Of a stretch of DNA of 64,000 bases, positions 1 through 36,170 are shown piece after piece (the first letter of the stretch is position 1; every line of letters starts with the position of its first letter). A program made the translations under genes and the position numbers. Source of the DNA: Euglena gracilis (taxonomy: Eukaryota > Euglenida > Euglenophyceae > Euglenales); contig CP154956.1 in assembly GCA_039621445.1 (NCBI GenBank), forward strand, positions 14,062,166 to 14,126,165, written 5' to 3'. The notes beneath the pieces were generated by a model. The model was not told where the DNA came from. It made no database searches and saw only the letters and a list, made by a program, of their open reading frames with translations.

Positions 1-422
1 ACCCAACCCAAAGATGACCCAGGGTTCGATGTAAAGGCGGGGGGGGGGGGGGCACCCCCTCCCTTTTGTACAGTGGCACAGTCTGGGTGACGAGTTTTCG
101 GCCCGGCGCGAAGTTCAAAAGAGCAGCATTTTGGGATTGTTGGAAGGAGGAAGGTTGTATTTTGACCAATAATTCCTTGATACAGCCCAAAGCAAGCCCC
201 ATGGAAACCGCAAACGGGGAGGGCTAACAAAATGGAAGCGTAGTTGGGACCCTAAAGCAAAACCCCATCTCTATTGCACAAAATTCACCCAGATGGTGGG
301 TGGTGGTCAGGGATGGCTGCCACCAACACCCCACGGGGCTTTCTCAGCTGTTGCCCAGAGGCTTTGCACCTTCCAGCCGAGGTCTCGGGGCCCTCGGGCG
401 CCGGGGCCATCCTCCCCTGGGC

Positions 423-11320
<10,898 letters not shown>

Positions 11321-11622
11321 CGCTGGGAGGCCTGGGGGGGCGGGGAGAGCTTTGGAGGTTGCATCGCAACCCGTGGCGGATGGACTTGCTGGAAGCAGGT
11401 TCGCTGGGCGGGGGTCACGTGGAGTTTCAAACCGGCCACCATCCATAGGGTTCGGAAGAGCCTCCCTGGAACCACAGGCACCACAATTCCAAAAACAGCC
11501 ACTATTATAAGAAATTTGCCTTGGCCAACCCCAGCCAACCCCCTGGGACGCGTGTGCCTGCTCTGCGCAGGCACCCCACAGCACAAGGCAGGCAACAGGG
11601 TTGTTGAAAAAAAAATCGGGGG

Positions 11623-12021
11623 CAGGGTTCGATAAAAGGGCAGGTGGGTGGGGTTGGACCCTCCCCCCTGCCGTCCAGGGGGGTGGGGGGGACACCCCCC
11701 CACACACTTAAACAGTGGGATGGTCTGGGTAACCAATTTTTCGGCCCGGCGCAAAGCACCAAGAAAATTTGACCCTCAAAACGGCCAAAAATGCCACTTA
11801 GGGCAGTTTTTGGGAAAAAATTGTCAAAGATGCAAAAAATTTTGGCACAAAGCGTCAGAAGGAAACATTTGACCTTTTGGGGGACCCTGGGTACCCCCCC
11901 CCCAGGGTCGGCCTGGAACCCCCTTGGCAGGTGAGGAGGGGGATCCATACCAGACAGACAGGCAGGAGGGGGGGGGACACCCCCCATCTAAACCACGTAC
12001 ACTTTCTTATATCGAACCCTG
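11623..12021. repeat. Family B MITE copy between the RRM and C2 genes
   Basis: Starts CAGGGTTCGATAAAAGG and ends TTCTTATATCGAACCCTG, with the usual interior. The flanks (ATCGGGGG and a run of G) match only in part, so the duplication is not proven. Other partial copies begin near 20 and near 42895. Confidence 0.75.
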
Positions 12022-12554
12022 GGGGGGGGCAGAGTGGAATCGCCAATTTTTAGAGCCATAAATCTGGACACCAAAATCCCCTCTGAGCCCTCAAGGGGGG
12101 TGTGGGGAAATCCAGCTCTTTCCCAGCCTGGGATGCCACCCGTTCACTGTATGAACCCCCCTCCTCGTTTACACCGACGGGTCAGTATGCCACTTTCACA
12201 TTTCTTGAAATCCCCGGGGGGGGGGGTCAGTATTAATGGGGGAGTTGGTGTAAATGGGGGGAGTCGGTAAAAATGGGGGTCGTTCTAAATGGGGGGGTTT
12301 ACCCCAATCCTGGAGGTTGACCAACCAGCCCCCCCCCCCCTCCGACTCCCCACAAGCCTTCGCCGTTCCCAGGACTCTCATTTAGTCCCCCTCCCCCCGG
12401 GAGTTGGCCCCCTCCGGTGTGTGCGACGTCCGGGCCGGATGCCGTTTGGACCGATTGAGCAGGTGGGGCGGGCGATGGAGATGTACGGGCAAGGGAGGTG
12501 CGGGCTGGGGGGGGTCGTCGATGCATCGCAAGGCGCGGCGGTGGGGGGGGGGGC

Positions 12555-27376
<14,822 letters not shown>

Positions 27377-28046
27377 CGCAGAGCCGCACCTCGGAGGGCG
27401 GCGGCCGACCTGAGGCGTGGGGGCAGAGGGTGGTGAATGCGCAATCGGTTCAAACCTCGCATGCTGCACGCGATTGCTAGAAGGGGGGGGAGCAATGAAA
27501 CCCCTCATGCACGCGGTGTGAAAAAGGCCCCAGCAAGCCACACGGATGCAAAAAGGGCAAATGCTTTTCTTTTCAAAAGAATCCTGAAATGCATTTTGTT
27601 AGGGGCGACAGGTGCTTTGAATATTTCTTAAGATCCATACCATTTGGTGACGTCATACTGTCTAAACCACAAGATGGGATTTATTTCAAAAAAACGAGTC
27701 GCTCAAAGGCTGAAAAGTTACAACTGGTAAGAAAACAAAATCTGCTTACACTAACGTAAAAAGTTTCGCTGATCTTGGACCACACCAAATTCGTTCTTGG
27801 TCGTGGAGGGTCGGGCTGAGTGAGTACGTATTTTTTCGGTGCAGAGTGCAGGAAAATTTTTCTCGACCCCAACATTGAACAATGTGTGGTGATTGGCGAA
27901 CGCACTTTGAACCAAGTTCCGATGGGGACACACGCATGGGGGGTCGGCACCCACTCATCCACAGGGCTCGGGGTCCCACTTTTTGGGGTACCATCCGGGG
28001 GAGGGGCACCCCCCGGTGCCCAAACTTCCAAAAAAAATCAAGCAAA

Positions 28047-28271
28047 ATGGCTCTCGCGGCTGGAAATGGACCAGACCTGGAGTTCATCACAACCTGGAAG
28101 GATGATGGGAAAAGCAAAAAAAAAAAAAAAGAGAAGGAAAGAAGCAAAAAAAAAAGGCACCAGAAGTACCAGAAGACCAGCATTTCATTCCAAATTCGAT
28201 TGAATGCACAAGAATCTGAGCTGCGCAACCCATTGTTCTTTAACCCCACTCTATGCAAGTTTCAACTCTGA
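28047..28271 (+). CDS. Short lysine-rich open frame, doubtful
   Basis: Reads MALAAGNGPDLEFITTWKDD followed by a lysine run (AAAAAG repeats) and SFQIRLNAQESELRN. Either a small charged protein or chance. The flanks show no splice or start context. Confidence 0.22.
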   Translation: MALAAGNGPDLEFITTWKDDGKSKKKKKEKERSKKKRHQKYQKTSISFQIRLNAQESELRNPLFFNPTLCKFQL

Positions 28272-28713
28272 TAAGTTTGGCCCCTGGCAAAAGGAAATGC
28301 AGCTTGCAAAACAGCACTTAAAATCTCTCTTTTCACCCCCCCCGGCTGCACACAAAACCAGAACACGGATCAGTGGAGCCGGAAGCACAACATAGCAGTA
28401 GTGCGCTGAGCACTAGGAGCGCTGTGGCACGCAGGGCGTCACAGCAGGCCTCTGGAAGCCAAGGCGGGGGGGGGGGGGGGTGGGGGAGACTGGAAGGGTA
28501 CTAGATGAATGGGGTGATCAAAAAAAGTACCCCTGATATGGTACACTTAGTGAATCTTTTGAAAATCAACAAAAATAAGCAAAAAAAAGAAGACACCTTC
28601 TCTCCAGTGAAGCACCAAAGCCTCCCGGGGGTCCGAGTGCCCCCCTCCCGCCTTGTGAGAGTCCACACTCACTCAGTACCCTGGGCACAGGGGGCTGCCT
28701 TTGGTGTGGGGAC

Positions 28714-29075
28714 CATACAATTGCTTACCGACCCCCCGGGGGGGGGGAGGGGGGGGTCACTCCACTTTTTTAAAAACCAGTCAGTCACTCATTTTCAAAA
28801 AACCAGCCAGTCACTACCCCCCCCCCGGGGGGGGGGGGGCGGCCACTCAGAAAAACGGCCACTTTCCAGTCACTTTAGGCCATTTTAGGCCCAAAAAATT
28901 TTTCCGGCGCCTTCGGCGCCGGGGTCACTCAAGCCACTTTTGCCCACTCCTGGCCGACCCCCCCCCCGGGGGGGGGAGGGGGTCCGGGCCCAAAACCAGT
29001 CAATCACTCTGAAAAAACCAGTCACCCACCCCCCCCGGGGGGGGGGGGGTGGGACAGTGCTTAAGCAATTGCCTG
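28714..29075. mobile_element. Family A MITE, copy 2
   Basis: Same termini and interior as the copy at 24.4 kb, 362 bp. Flanked by a perfect 8-bp duplication GTGGGGAC (28706-28713 and 29076-29083). Minus-strand flanks are open (ANGRVVPTPKAAPC when joined), so it could also sit in an exon, but no family supports that. Confidence 0.9.
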
Positions 29076-29327
29076 GTGGGGACCACCCGCCCATTGGCGG
29101 GGGGCCGGGCTGGTCGGCATGGGTCCGGCCAATACGGTGGCCTGTGCTGTGCACGAGAGAGAGGTCAGCAAACTAGTAGGCGCACAGTCCTTTCTGAATC
29201 ACATGTTTTGCTTCCCAAACTTTTGCGTGGCAGCTGAGTCCCATGCTTTCGATGACCGAACAACTGGCAGGTTCAGCGACCAGCGAGGAACGGTCCTATT
29301 TTTCCCTCTCGGGGGGGGGGGGGCACA

Positions 29328-29851
29328 CAGGGTTCCCCACAAATTCTTGCTAGGGACCCTCAATTCTGATTCGTGATTATTCGTGATTATTCATGATTAC
29401 TTGGGTTACCCAAACATCGCCCGGTCTTTTACTAAACCTGCCCAGAAAACCAATGCACACTCCTCATCTGACTTGTGTATCACCTCCAGCAGAAATATCA
29501 CAAACAAAGCTCTTTGACCACCAGGATTGGACAACAATCCTGAACATGAAGCAAAGCTGCAGACAAAAAAAAGTGACACCAATGAACGACGTTGCTGCAT
29601 TCTTGCACGCTTCTGGGCCGTCATATTTCCACCCCGTTTCCACGTTCGCTTCCCTTTTGAGGAGGATTGCTCCTTGATTGAGGTGTCATTCTTAGAAGAA
29701 GACATTCTGCAATGAGAACAAAAACTGTTCCAGGTCGTTTGTGGAAATTCGTGATTATTCGTGATTACTCGTGATTTTGGAAAATCCCTAAATTCGTGCT
29801 GGTTTGTGATCATTCGTGATTATTCGTGGCACGAATCTGTGGGAAACCCTG
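29328..29851 (-). mobile_element. Second hAT-like non-autonomous element
   Basis: 524 bp with ends CAGGGTTCCCCACAAATTC and GAATCTGTGGGAAACCCTG (inverted, two mismatches), and subterminal repeats of ATTCGTGATT. The flanks GGCACAC and GGCTACAC differ by one base insertion. A minus-strand frame begins MSSSKNDTSIKEQSSSKG, resembling the other hAT copy before diverging. Confidence 0.78.
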
Positions 29852-31058
29852 GGCTACACCGCACTCAGGTGTTCATCAGCCCTTTTGAGGCCAAGAATAA
29901 GCAAGTTGGAGGCCAACGAAAAACCCCCCAAAAAGCACGGGGTACAGCCAGCTCCTGATCAACCTTTGACGCCTTTGAGGCGAGTTCGGGTGAAAGGTCA
30001 AAGGGATAGAGCACAAGAGAGAACCTCTCCCCCTTGACCATTCCCCCCACTCATGCCATGCTTACCCGATGGGCAACCAAAGACGACCAACAAAACCCCT
30101 CTAGCCCAGTGAAGAAAAATGAAGGTGTCCAGGGAAGTTTCGGGGGCTTCTACCGTTTCTTCAAAATGGACATTTTGCATGGCAATTTGGGTTCAAAATG
30201 CTTGCGAAAAATCAACTGGCGGTTTGCTGAACTTCAACAAACAATTCCTTGTGCTCTCTGGTCAACCAAGAAAGCCAACCGTACTAACTCCTCCCATGGG
30301 GGGTTATCCCCTAAAATACCCCCCACACCTTGTCTGCACCATTCGGTAGCGGTCCCAGTGCACAGGCAACCGGCTCAGCCCAAATTGTCACGCCACAGTG
30401 GAAAAGGACAGCCAAGGCGTATGGACATATTAACGGTGTAGAGTGGGGCAGGCCCATTTCAAAGGTCCATTTCGAGGGTCTTGGGTGGAATGAACAGGAG
30501 GATGGAAGCCCACTTCGCGCATTTAATAGCACATGCAAATGGCATCTCTGTGTTGGCACATCAACGCACGCTCGTACCAACACACTCACACTTCGTTCTT
30601 GCTGTCGGCATCAAATCACCTTATTGAAAAATATGATATATTATGTATATATAGGCTTAAGGTAGGTGGTTTATACATATTCCATAAACGCACCCTGAAG
30701 GGGTTTTGATGCTGCTTTTTGGTGTTTTTGTTAATTCAGGGATAGAGTTGGGGAAATAATTGTCGTTTAGAAAGGGATTAAGGTGAGTGATTGCCAAAGT
30801 TACGAAGTTGAGCCGAAATCAGGCCAAAAGCTAAGCCGAAATTACGCAAAATCCTAACCCTGACCCTATTCCTAACCCAACCATATGGCTAGACAGTGAC
30901 CCAAACCCTAACGTAGGCCATCTGTACTAACCCCCCCCCCCTCGTCTACACCGACGGTCGCCATCAGGGGTTTTCTTAAGGACCCGGGGGGGGATCCTGT
31001 GGGCCGGCTGGAGAAAGGCGCTGGCTGGACCGGTGGGGGGTCCAGGGGGGTCCTTGGT

Positions 31059-31127
31059 GGCCACCTTCTCGTCCATTGAGCCGTTGTTTGTCTCCCGGCC
31101 ACCCTTGCCCAGGGCATGGTACCTGGG
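31059..31127 (-). CDS. Host exon part downstream of the MITE/Tc1/hAT nest
   Basis: Reads YHALGKGGRETNNGSMDEK before a GTGGCC donor, with GC-rich third positions. It begins right at the inner edge of the 8-bp duplication. No family recognised. The frame agrees with the exon part at 34298-34400. Confidence 0.5.
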
Positions 31128-31668
31128 CAGGGTTCGATATGAGGACAGGTGGGGGGGTCCAGACCCCCCCCTGCGGGCCAGGAGGAGGGGGGGTGGGGGG
31201 GACACCCCCCCCCACCTAAACAGTGGCGCGGTCCGGGTGACCGATTTTCGGCCCGGCCGGGACAAAAATTTTTGACCCCCCCAAAACGACCAAAAGTGCC
31301 ATTTTGGGCACTTTTTGGGCAAAAATGTGCAAAAAATGTAAAAAAAAATTCGGCGCAAAGCGCCGGAGGAAAAAATTGATCCTTTGGGGGGGGGTCCCGG
31401 GTACCCCCCCAGGGTCGGTCCGGACCCCCCTGGCAGGTGGGGGGGGGGGTGGTCCAGACCCCCCTGCGGGCCAGGAGGAGGGGGGGTGGGGGGGACACCC
31501 CCCCACCAAAACCATGTACGCCCTCCTTACAGGTCGAATTCACTAAAAAAAAGTACCCCCACCCAGTTCACAAAAAAATACCCCCCCCCCTGGATGAAAT
31601 ACCTGCAACAGCAGAATAGACACCCCTGATCAAACTGCAACATTTCGTTCACCCTCTCAGCTTTTCTT

Positions 31669-34108
31669 ATGCCCCACAAACTGACCCCGGAAGCCCGTGA
31701 GGCTTTGAGGGTGCGGGTTGAGGGATATCTGTGCCAGAATCCACCACTTTCATATGGTGCCATCATGAAGCTGGAAAATATTTCAAAGAGTACCGTGCGA
31801 GGTATGCTCGCGTGCAGCCTGTTCATCCCCTTTAATTGGTGACCCTTTCAGGAATGGCCACGAGGTTCAAATTGAGAGGTACATTGAAGCGAAAAGCAGG
31901 AACTGGACTAAAACAAAAGAAATCAGAAGTTTACACATCCAGGTGTGTTTGCAACGTGAGTAAAATTAGCTACATCTGCCCCTCTGCAGGGTTTCCCACT
32001 GATTCGTACTTGGGGACTCCAGAGCCCATTCGTACTTATTCGTACTTATTCGTACTTATTCGTACTTATTCGTACTTCAAAAAAAGGGCCATGCATAGCA
32101 ATAGGTGACCATTTGGTATGCTTCCTTGGGCACATCTTCAACGTTCTGAAACTGGGAAAAGCAAGGAAAACAGGTCATTCACTTGAGAAACTATCTAAAT
32201 GACGAATTCATGCTGGCGAAATTTGTGGAAAAAAAATCGCTGTGAGAAAAAAATACAAAACATTACAGGAGAAACACATTCCTTCTTCACGACTGATGTT
32301 GCCCACCATACCATGCACGAACAAATATTCAAAATGAAACGAGCGGATTGTTCAATGGTGTGCAAAGCGTTCTTTGCAGTCACCATTGCAAAACATGCCA
32401 ACGGCTGCTTGCTGAAAGTTAGATGACGTGTGTTGGCGGTTTTTGAAATCAATCAGTCCTGCCAAACTGAAAGACCATTCAGACCAGGGCAATTCAATCG
32501 GCCTTTTCTAAAAATGGAGTCGTGAAACACACATTTCAAAAATGGTTCAATACCAGGAAGGGGAGGTGCTGGTGCAAGCGGTGCACTTGCTCCAGGCTTT
32601 TGCACGACCTTTGCACATGATGCTTTCATCTTTTTGTGACCTACACTTTTAAATGAGCTTCTGCATAACTCTTCTCCTTGATGGTAACCTTAATACCACA
32701 AAACGTGCACCACATCTCGTCATCGCGCACCTCCATGTCGTCCGGAAATTGCCGTGCCCGCTTGGCGGCCGTCATCTTGGCCCCACGCTGGGCAGGACTC
32801 TTAGTGGCAGCTGCATCATTTTCGGAGGGAACAGAGGACACGAGGCATCCTACAGCGTAAGATATGCATCACGCACAGAGAAGTGTGAGGGCACTTCAAC
32901 TCAGTGCAATGGTGTAGAAAATTGTACCTTTTTCTACTTGGCAATTCGTCCTTATTCGTAACTGGGGAATCTTTCATTCGTACTTATTCGTACTTATTCG
33001 TACTTATTCGTATTTTGGCAGATCTCGGCAATTCGTACTTATCCGTACTTATTCGTACTTACTCGTGTACGAATCAGTGGGAAACCCTGCCCTCTGTTCT
33101 TAGGTTTTGTCGGCAAATGATCCAACTTGCCCTCAAAAACCCATTTTGGGGGTCCCAGAAAATTGCAAATGAGTGGTACACCAGCACAAGAAATGCATTG
33201 TTCAACCGCCCACCTGGTGCCGTTGTTCAGGTTTGATGTTATGAAAAAGCAATGCAATCCCTTGGGCTTTTATCCGCACAGGTGCCACCAAAACCCTCAG
33301 CTTCTTTTGTGCGAAGTCTTCTGAAGAAAGGTGGCATATGCTCTGTTCCGGCTCACCAAAAACCCCTGCTATCCCGGAGGATCAAAAGGATCCGCTTGGA
33401 CTTCGCCAGACGGCACCTCAGTTTCAATTGGAAGAAAGTCATTTGGTCTGATGAAAAACTTTTCAAAGTTAGACCTATGGGGAAAATCAGGTATAGCAAC
33501 GGGTGACGCCATCTCCCTTTCAATCCACTAACCTTTTGCAGATGTTGGGTCAAAGAAGGCACCAATCGTTACCTCCCCCAATACGTCATTCCGACAGTCA
33601 GCCACCCTGAAGGAGTCATGGTGTGGGCAGCCATGGATTACTCGGGAGCAATCTGCATCAGACGTTGCCCAACAAATATTAACCAGGTTGAGTACTAACG
33701 CATCCTTGGGACTGCCTTAGGATTCATCCGTAGAAGGTGTGAGGGGTTTCTGAATTAGCTTCCTTTTGCACTTGGCACACCCGCAGGTCATACAAGTTTC
33801 AACAGGATGGAGCGCCACCACACAGGGCCTTGTCAACTACAACCTGGCTCCGGCGGAGGAGGATCGAGCGGCTCAACGGAGGGACGTGGCCTCCACAATC
33901 TCCGGACGTGAATCCCATTGAGCACCTGTGGCCAATGGTTCTAACCAAGCTCCGTGGGAGCGTCTTTGCAGGCAAAGACCAACTGTGGTCAGCTCTGCAG
34001 TGCGCTTTTGCTGACATCACCCCTGAACAAGTACAAACGTTGTATCATAGCATGCCTAATCGCATGAAGGCAGTCATTGCATCGCGTGGAGGACACACCC
34101 GTTATTAA
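31669..34108 (+). CDS. Tc1-like transposase, six exons, one in-frame stop
   Basis: Exons 31669-31801, 31852-31942, 33104-33230, 33282-33502, 33542-33736 and 33787-34108 join to 1089 nt (362 residues). The N-terminus (MPHKLTPEAREALR; LENISKSTVRG) is a helix-turn-helix DNA-binding region. Catalytic blocks are VIWSDEKLFKV, FQQDGAPPHRA and WPPQSPDVNPIEHLWPMV, giving a DDE triad with 37 residues between the last D and E, longer than the 34 of classical Tc1. All five introns are GT-AG and four are only 39-51 nt; the second is long because it contains the hAT element. A TAA at 33696-33698 interrupts the frame after INQVEY, so the copy is probably inactive by one base change. The protein would cut and paste the element at TA sites in the nucleus. 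Confidence 0.88.
31987..33089 (-). mobile_element. hAT-like element inside a transposase intron
   Basis: 1103 bp with perfect 22-bp terminal inverted repeats beginning CAGGGTTTCCCACTGATTCG. Subterminal ends are arrays of ATTCGTACTT. It is bordered by CCCTCTG on both sides (7 bp; 8 if a C was lost from the run), and the uninterrupted site is present in the sibling element near 36777. The interior keeps only a short BED-finger fragment, so it is non-autonomous. Confidence 0.88.
32641..32841 (-). pseudogene. BED-type zinc-finger fragment of a hAT transposase
   Basis: A 66-residue frame with MTAAKRARQF and DEMWCTFCGIKVTIKEKSY then AEAHLKV. The C..C followed by a histidine, next to basic sequence, fits the N-terminal BED zinc finger of hAT transposases. 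The catalytic part is absent. A related start (MTAQKRARMQ) occurs in the element at 29.3 kb. Confidence 0.6.
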
Positions 34109-34297
34109 CGTGTGCCAGAGAGGCACAGTGCGCCCTCGTCACTGTTCTGTTGCATTGGCATCGCATTGGTAAAGAAAGGTCCGGACATTCTGCTCCTCTG
34201 CAATTGCAGGTATTTCATCCAGGGGGGGGGGGGGTATTTTTTTGTGAACTGGGTGGGGGTGCTTTTTTAGTGAATTCGACCTGTATATCAAACCCTG

Positions 34298-34400
34298 TAC
34301 CTGGGCCCGTTTCTCCTCTCGGAAGAGTTCGGCCATGCAGCGCCGTCTGGTTGCTGAACAAGTGGCTCATGGAGCCCACACAAAGTACTGGAGCATTGTG
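34298..34400 (-). CDS. Host exon part upstream of the MITE/Tc1/hAT nest
   Basis: After an AG (CTCCAG), the minus strand reads TLCGLHEPLVQQPDGAAWPN then SSERRNGPR, and runs into the duplication CCCAGGTA. Excising the nest with one duplication copy joins it in frame to YHALGKGG. Other frames are also open here, so the coding call is moderate. Confidence 0.45.
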
Positions 34401-35539
34401 CACCGTGCACCAACAGGCATTCCCCTTCTTTTTGGCGTGCTATGTCATCACCAGGGACTGCCTCTGACCTGACTTAAAAAAAAAATTGGGGGTGGGTGCG
34501 CAAAAACTTATGTTACTGAGCTGCGCAAAAATTTATGTTACAGATTGTATAACCCCCAAGTTCTACCGACTTGGCTTCTTTTAAGGAAATGCGCTCCCCA
34601 GGAGGTATGGCAAATACGTAGCCGGGAGGTATGGCATTTTCGACCCCCCCCCTGGGGTTTTGGGGTAGGCAGAGGTACACCCCCCACCCCCCGCGCCGAA
34701 GGCACCGGGACCCAAAAATGGCCGTTTTCGAGGGAAATTTGGCTTTGGTCGGCAGGCACCAGGGCCCAAAAGCCAACCCTGGGGGGGGGGTGCCTGCTGT
34801 GGGCAGGCACTCCCCATCACAAAGACCCCCCCCTCTCCCCCGGGTTGGTAAAAAGAAGCCCGGTACCAACCCGCATGGAAAGTCAGAAGACTTCCATTTA
34901 TTCCGATACCCTCTCTTCCATATCAAGGTAAAGCAAAAAAAAAAAGGCTCACCCCAGCTCACCCCTATTTTTGCGCAATACTTGTTGGTGGATTTGAAAA
35001 AAATTGGGGTGGATCACGAAACAGCAATGGACGGGGGGATAGAAGCAGACGTTTCAGCATCAATGTGAACAGAACATGTGCAGGCATCATCAACACCACT
35101 GGGAGAATCAATCATCTCTGCAGGGGAGGATGAAAGCACATTGCTTTGTCCCTGCCCTCCCCCCCGTCGAGCATCTTGACCCATTTACACCAACTCCCCA
35201 TCATGCTGACCCCCCCCCCCGGGATTTCAAGATATATGGTGACCAGAGGTTTTCTTGAGCCGGAGGGCCCCGGGGGGGGGGGTCCAGCTAGTAGCACTTT
35301 TTTTTTCAGCCAGCACCTCCCAGCCGGGCTGCGGACCCCCCCCCTGATTTCCACTGAAATAAAGTTTGCCGGGCTGGACCGAAAAAATCTTCAGCGCACA
35401 GCGCTGAAAATTTTGGGAAAAAAGGGGCTAAAATGGCCAAAAATGGCCTTTTTGGGTGGTTTTGGGGTTTTCCACCTAAGTCTGGTTGAAAAGTTCCAAC
35501 CCAGCTGTATTTGGGCTTTTGGGGGCATTTTGGGGGGTG

Positions 35540-35830
35540 GTAGCCACCAAGTGCAGCTGTCGGCAGGGTTCGAACCGCCAAAGGTCATCCTTGGTGTTGA
35601 AAACTCTGTTCTCGAGCTTTCTGGTCGCAAGGGGCCAGATATGCTCAACGGGGTTGAGGTCTGGCGAATGCGCGGGCCAAATGCCCTCGTTAAACAATAG
35701 CCCGCACGGAGGACTCGCCAATGTCTACGAGTCGGCCAATTTGGTAGGGGTGCCAGGTATGCAAGAAAATCCAAAGGAAGGACACCGAGGGCGTAGGATG
35801 TGGTACAGGGGGATACCAGTGCCATCCTAT
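35540..35830 (-). pseudogene. Fragment of a different Tc1/mariner transposase
   Basis: The minus strand encodes IGRLVDIGESSVRAIV (helix-turn-helix remnant) followed shortly, in another frame, by WPAHSPDLNPVEHIWPLATR, the third catalytic block. The middle is missing. It differs from the 31.7 kb element, so a second family is present. A 75-bp direct repeat (TGTCATCACCAGGGRCTGCC onward) at 34447 and 35832 lies to either side. Confidence 0.75.
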
Positions 35831-36120
35831 GTCATCACCAGGGGCTGCCTCTGACCTGACTTAAAAAAAATTTGGGGGTTGGTGCGCAAAAAACTTATGT
35901 TGCAGAGTGTAAATGCGTCGGTCCAAATCAAGGTGTACATTGTCACGGTTCACTCTCTCTGGCAAAAATACAGGAAAACTTGGCTTCGGACGCTTGTTAA
36001 ACGCAGGGCGGGGGGTTCGAGTCCCTTGGGCCGTTCACTTGCTGAGCGCCCAAGGGGAAAGAAGGGGAGAGCTCAAGGGTGGCAAATACACAAACCTGTA
36101 CATGTATGTGTGATTACAAT

Positions 36121-36154
<34 letters not shown>

Positions 36155-36170
36155 TGCATACGCATAAATA

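Larger units (their letters stand above)
31530..34283 (+). mobile_element. Tc1/mariner-like DNA transposon
   Basis: 2754 bp with long terminal inverted repeats starting CAGGTCGAATTCACTAAA and continuing through GTACCCCCACCCAGTTCAC to TGGATGAAATACCTGCA. It is flanked by a TA duplication (31528-31529, 34284-34285). The uninterrupted target is visible at 59978-59998 in another family B copy (CCCTCCTTATATCAAACC). It carries a transposase gene on the plus strand and a hAT-like insertion in one of its introns. Confidence 0.95.
31128..34297. mobile_element. Family B MITE carrying a nested Tc1-like element
   Basis: The left part (31128-31529) and right part (34284-34297) together form a family B copy. 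The outer flanks are TACCTGGG at 31120-31127 and 34298-34305, a perfect 8-bp duplication. Nearly all of the extra length is the Tc1-like element and its hAT passenger. Confidence 0.9.

Noticed and set aside
35560-35585. GGTTCGAACC resembling a tRNA box B
   Set aside because: The stem has a mismatch and the sequence lies within transposase coding remnants.
35930-36050. tRNA-like T arm (GGGGGTTCGAGTCCC)
   Set aside because: The T-loop fits box B, but no matching acceptor, D arm or anticodon stem could be built around it.
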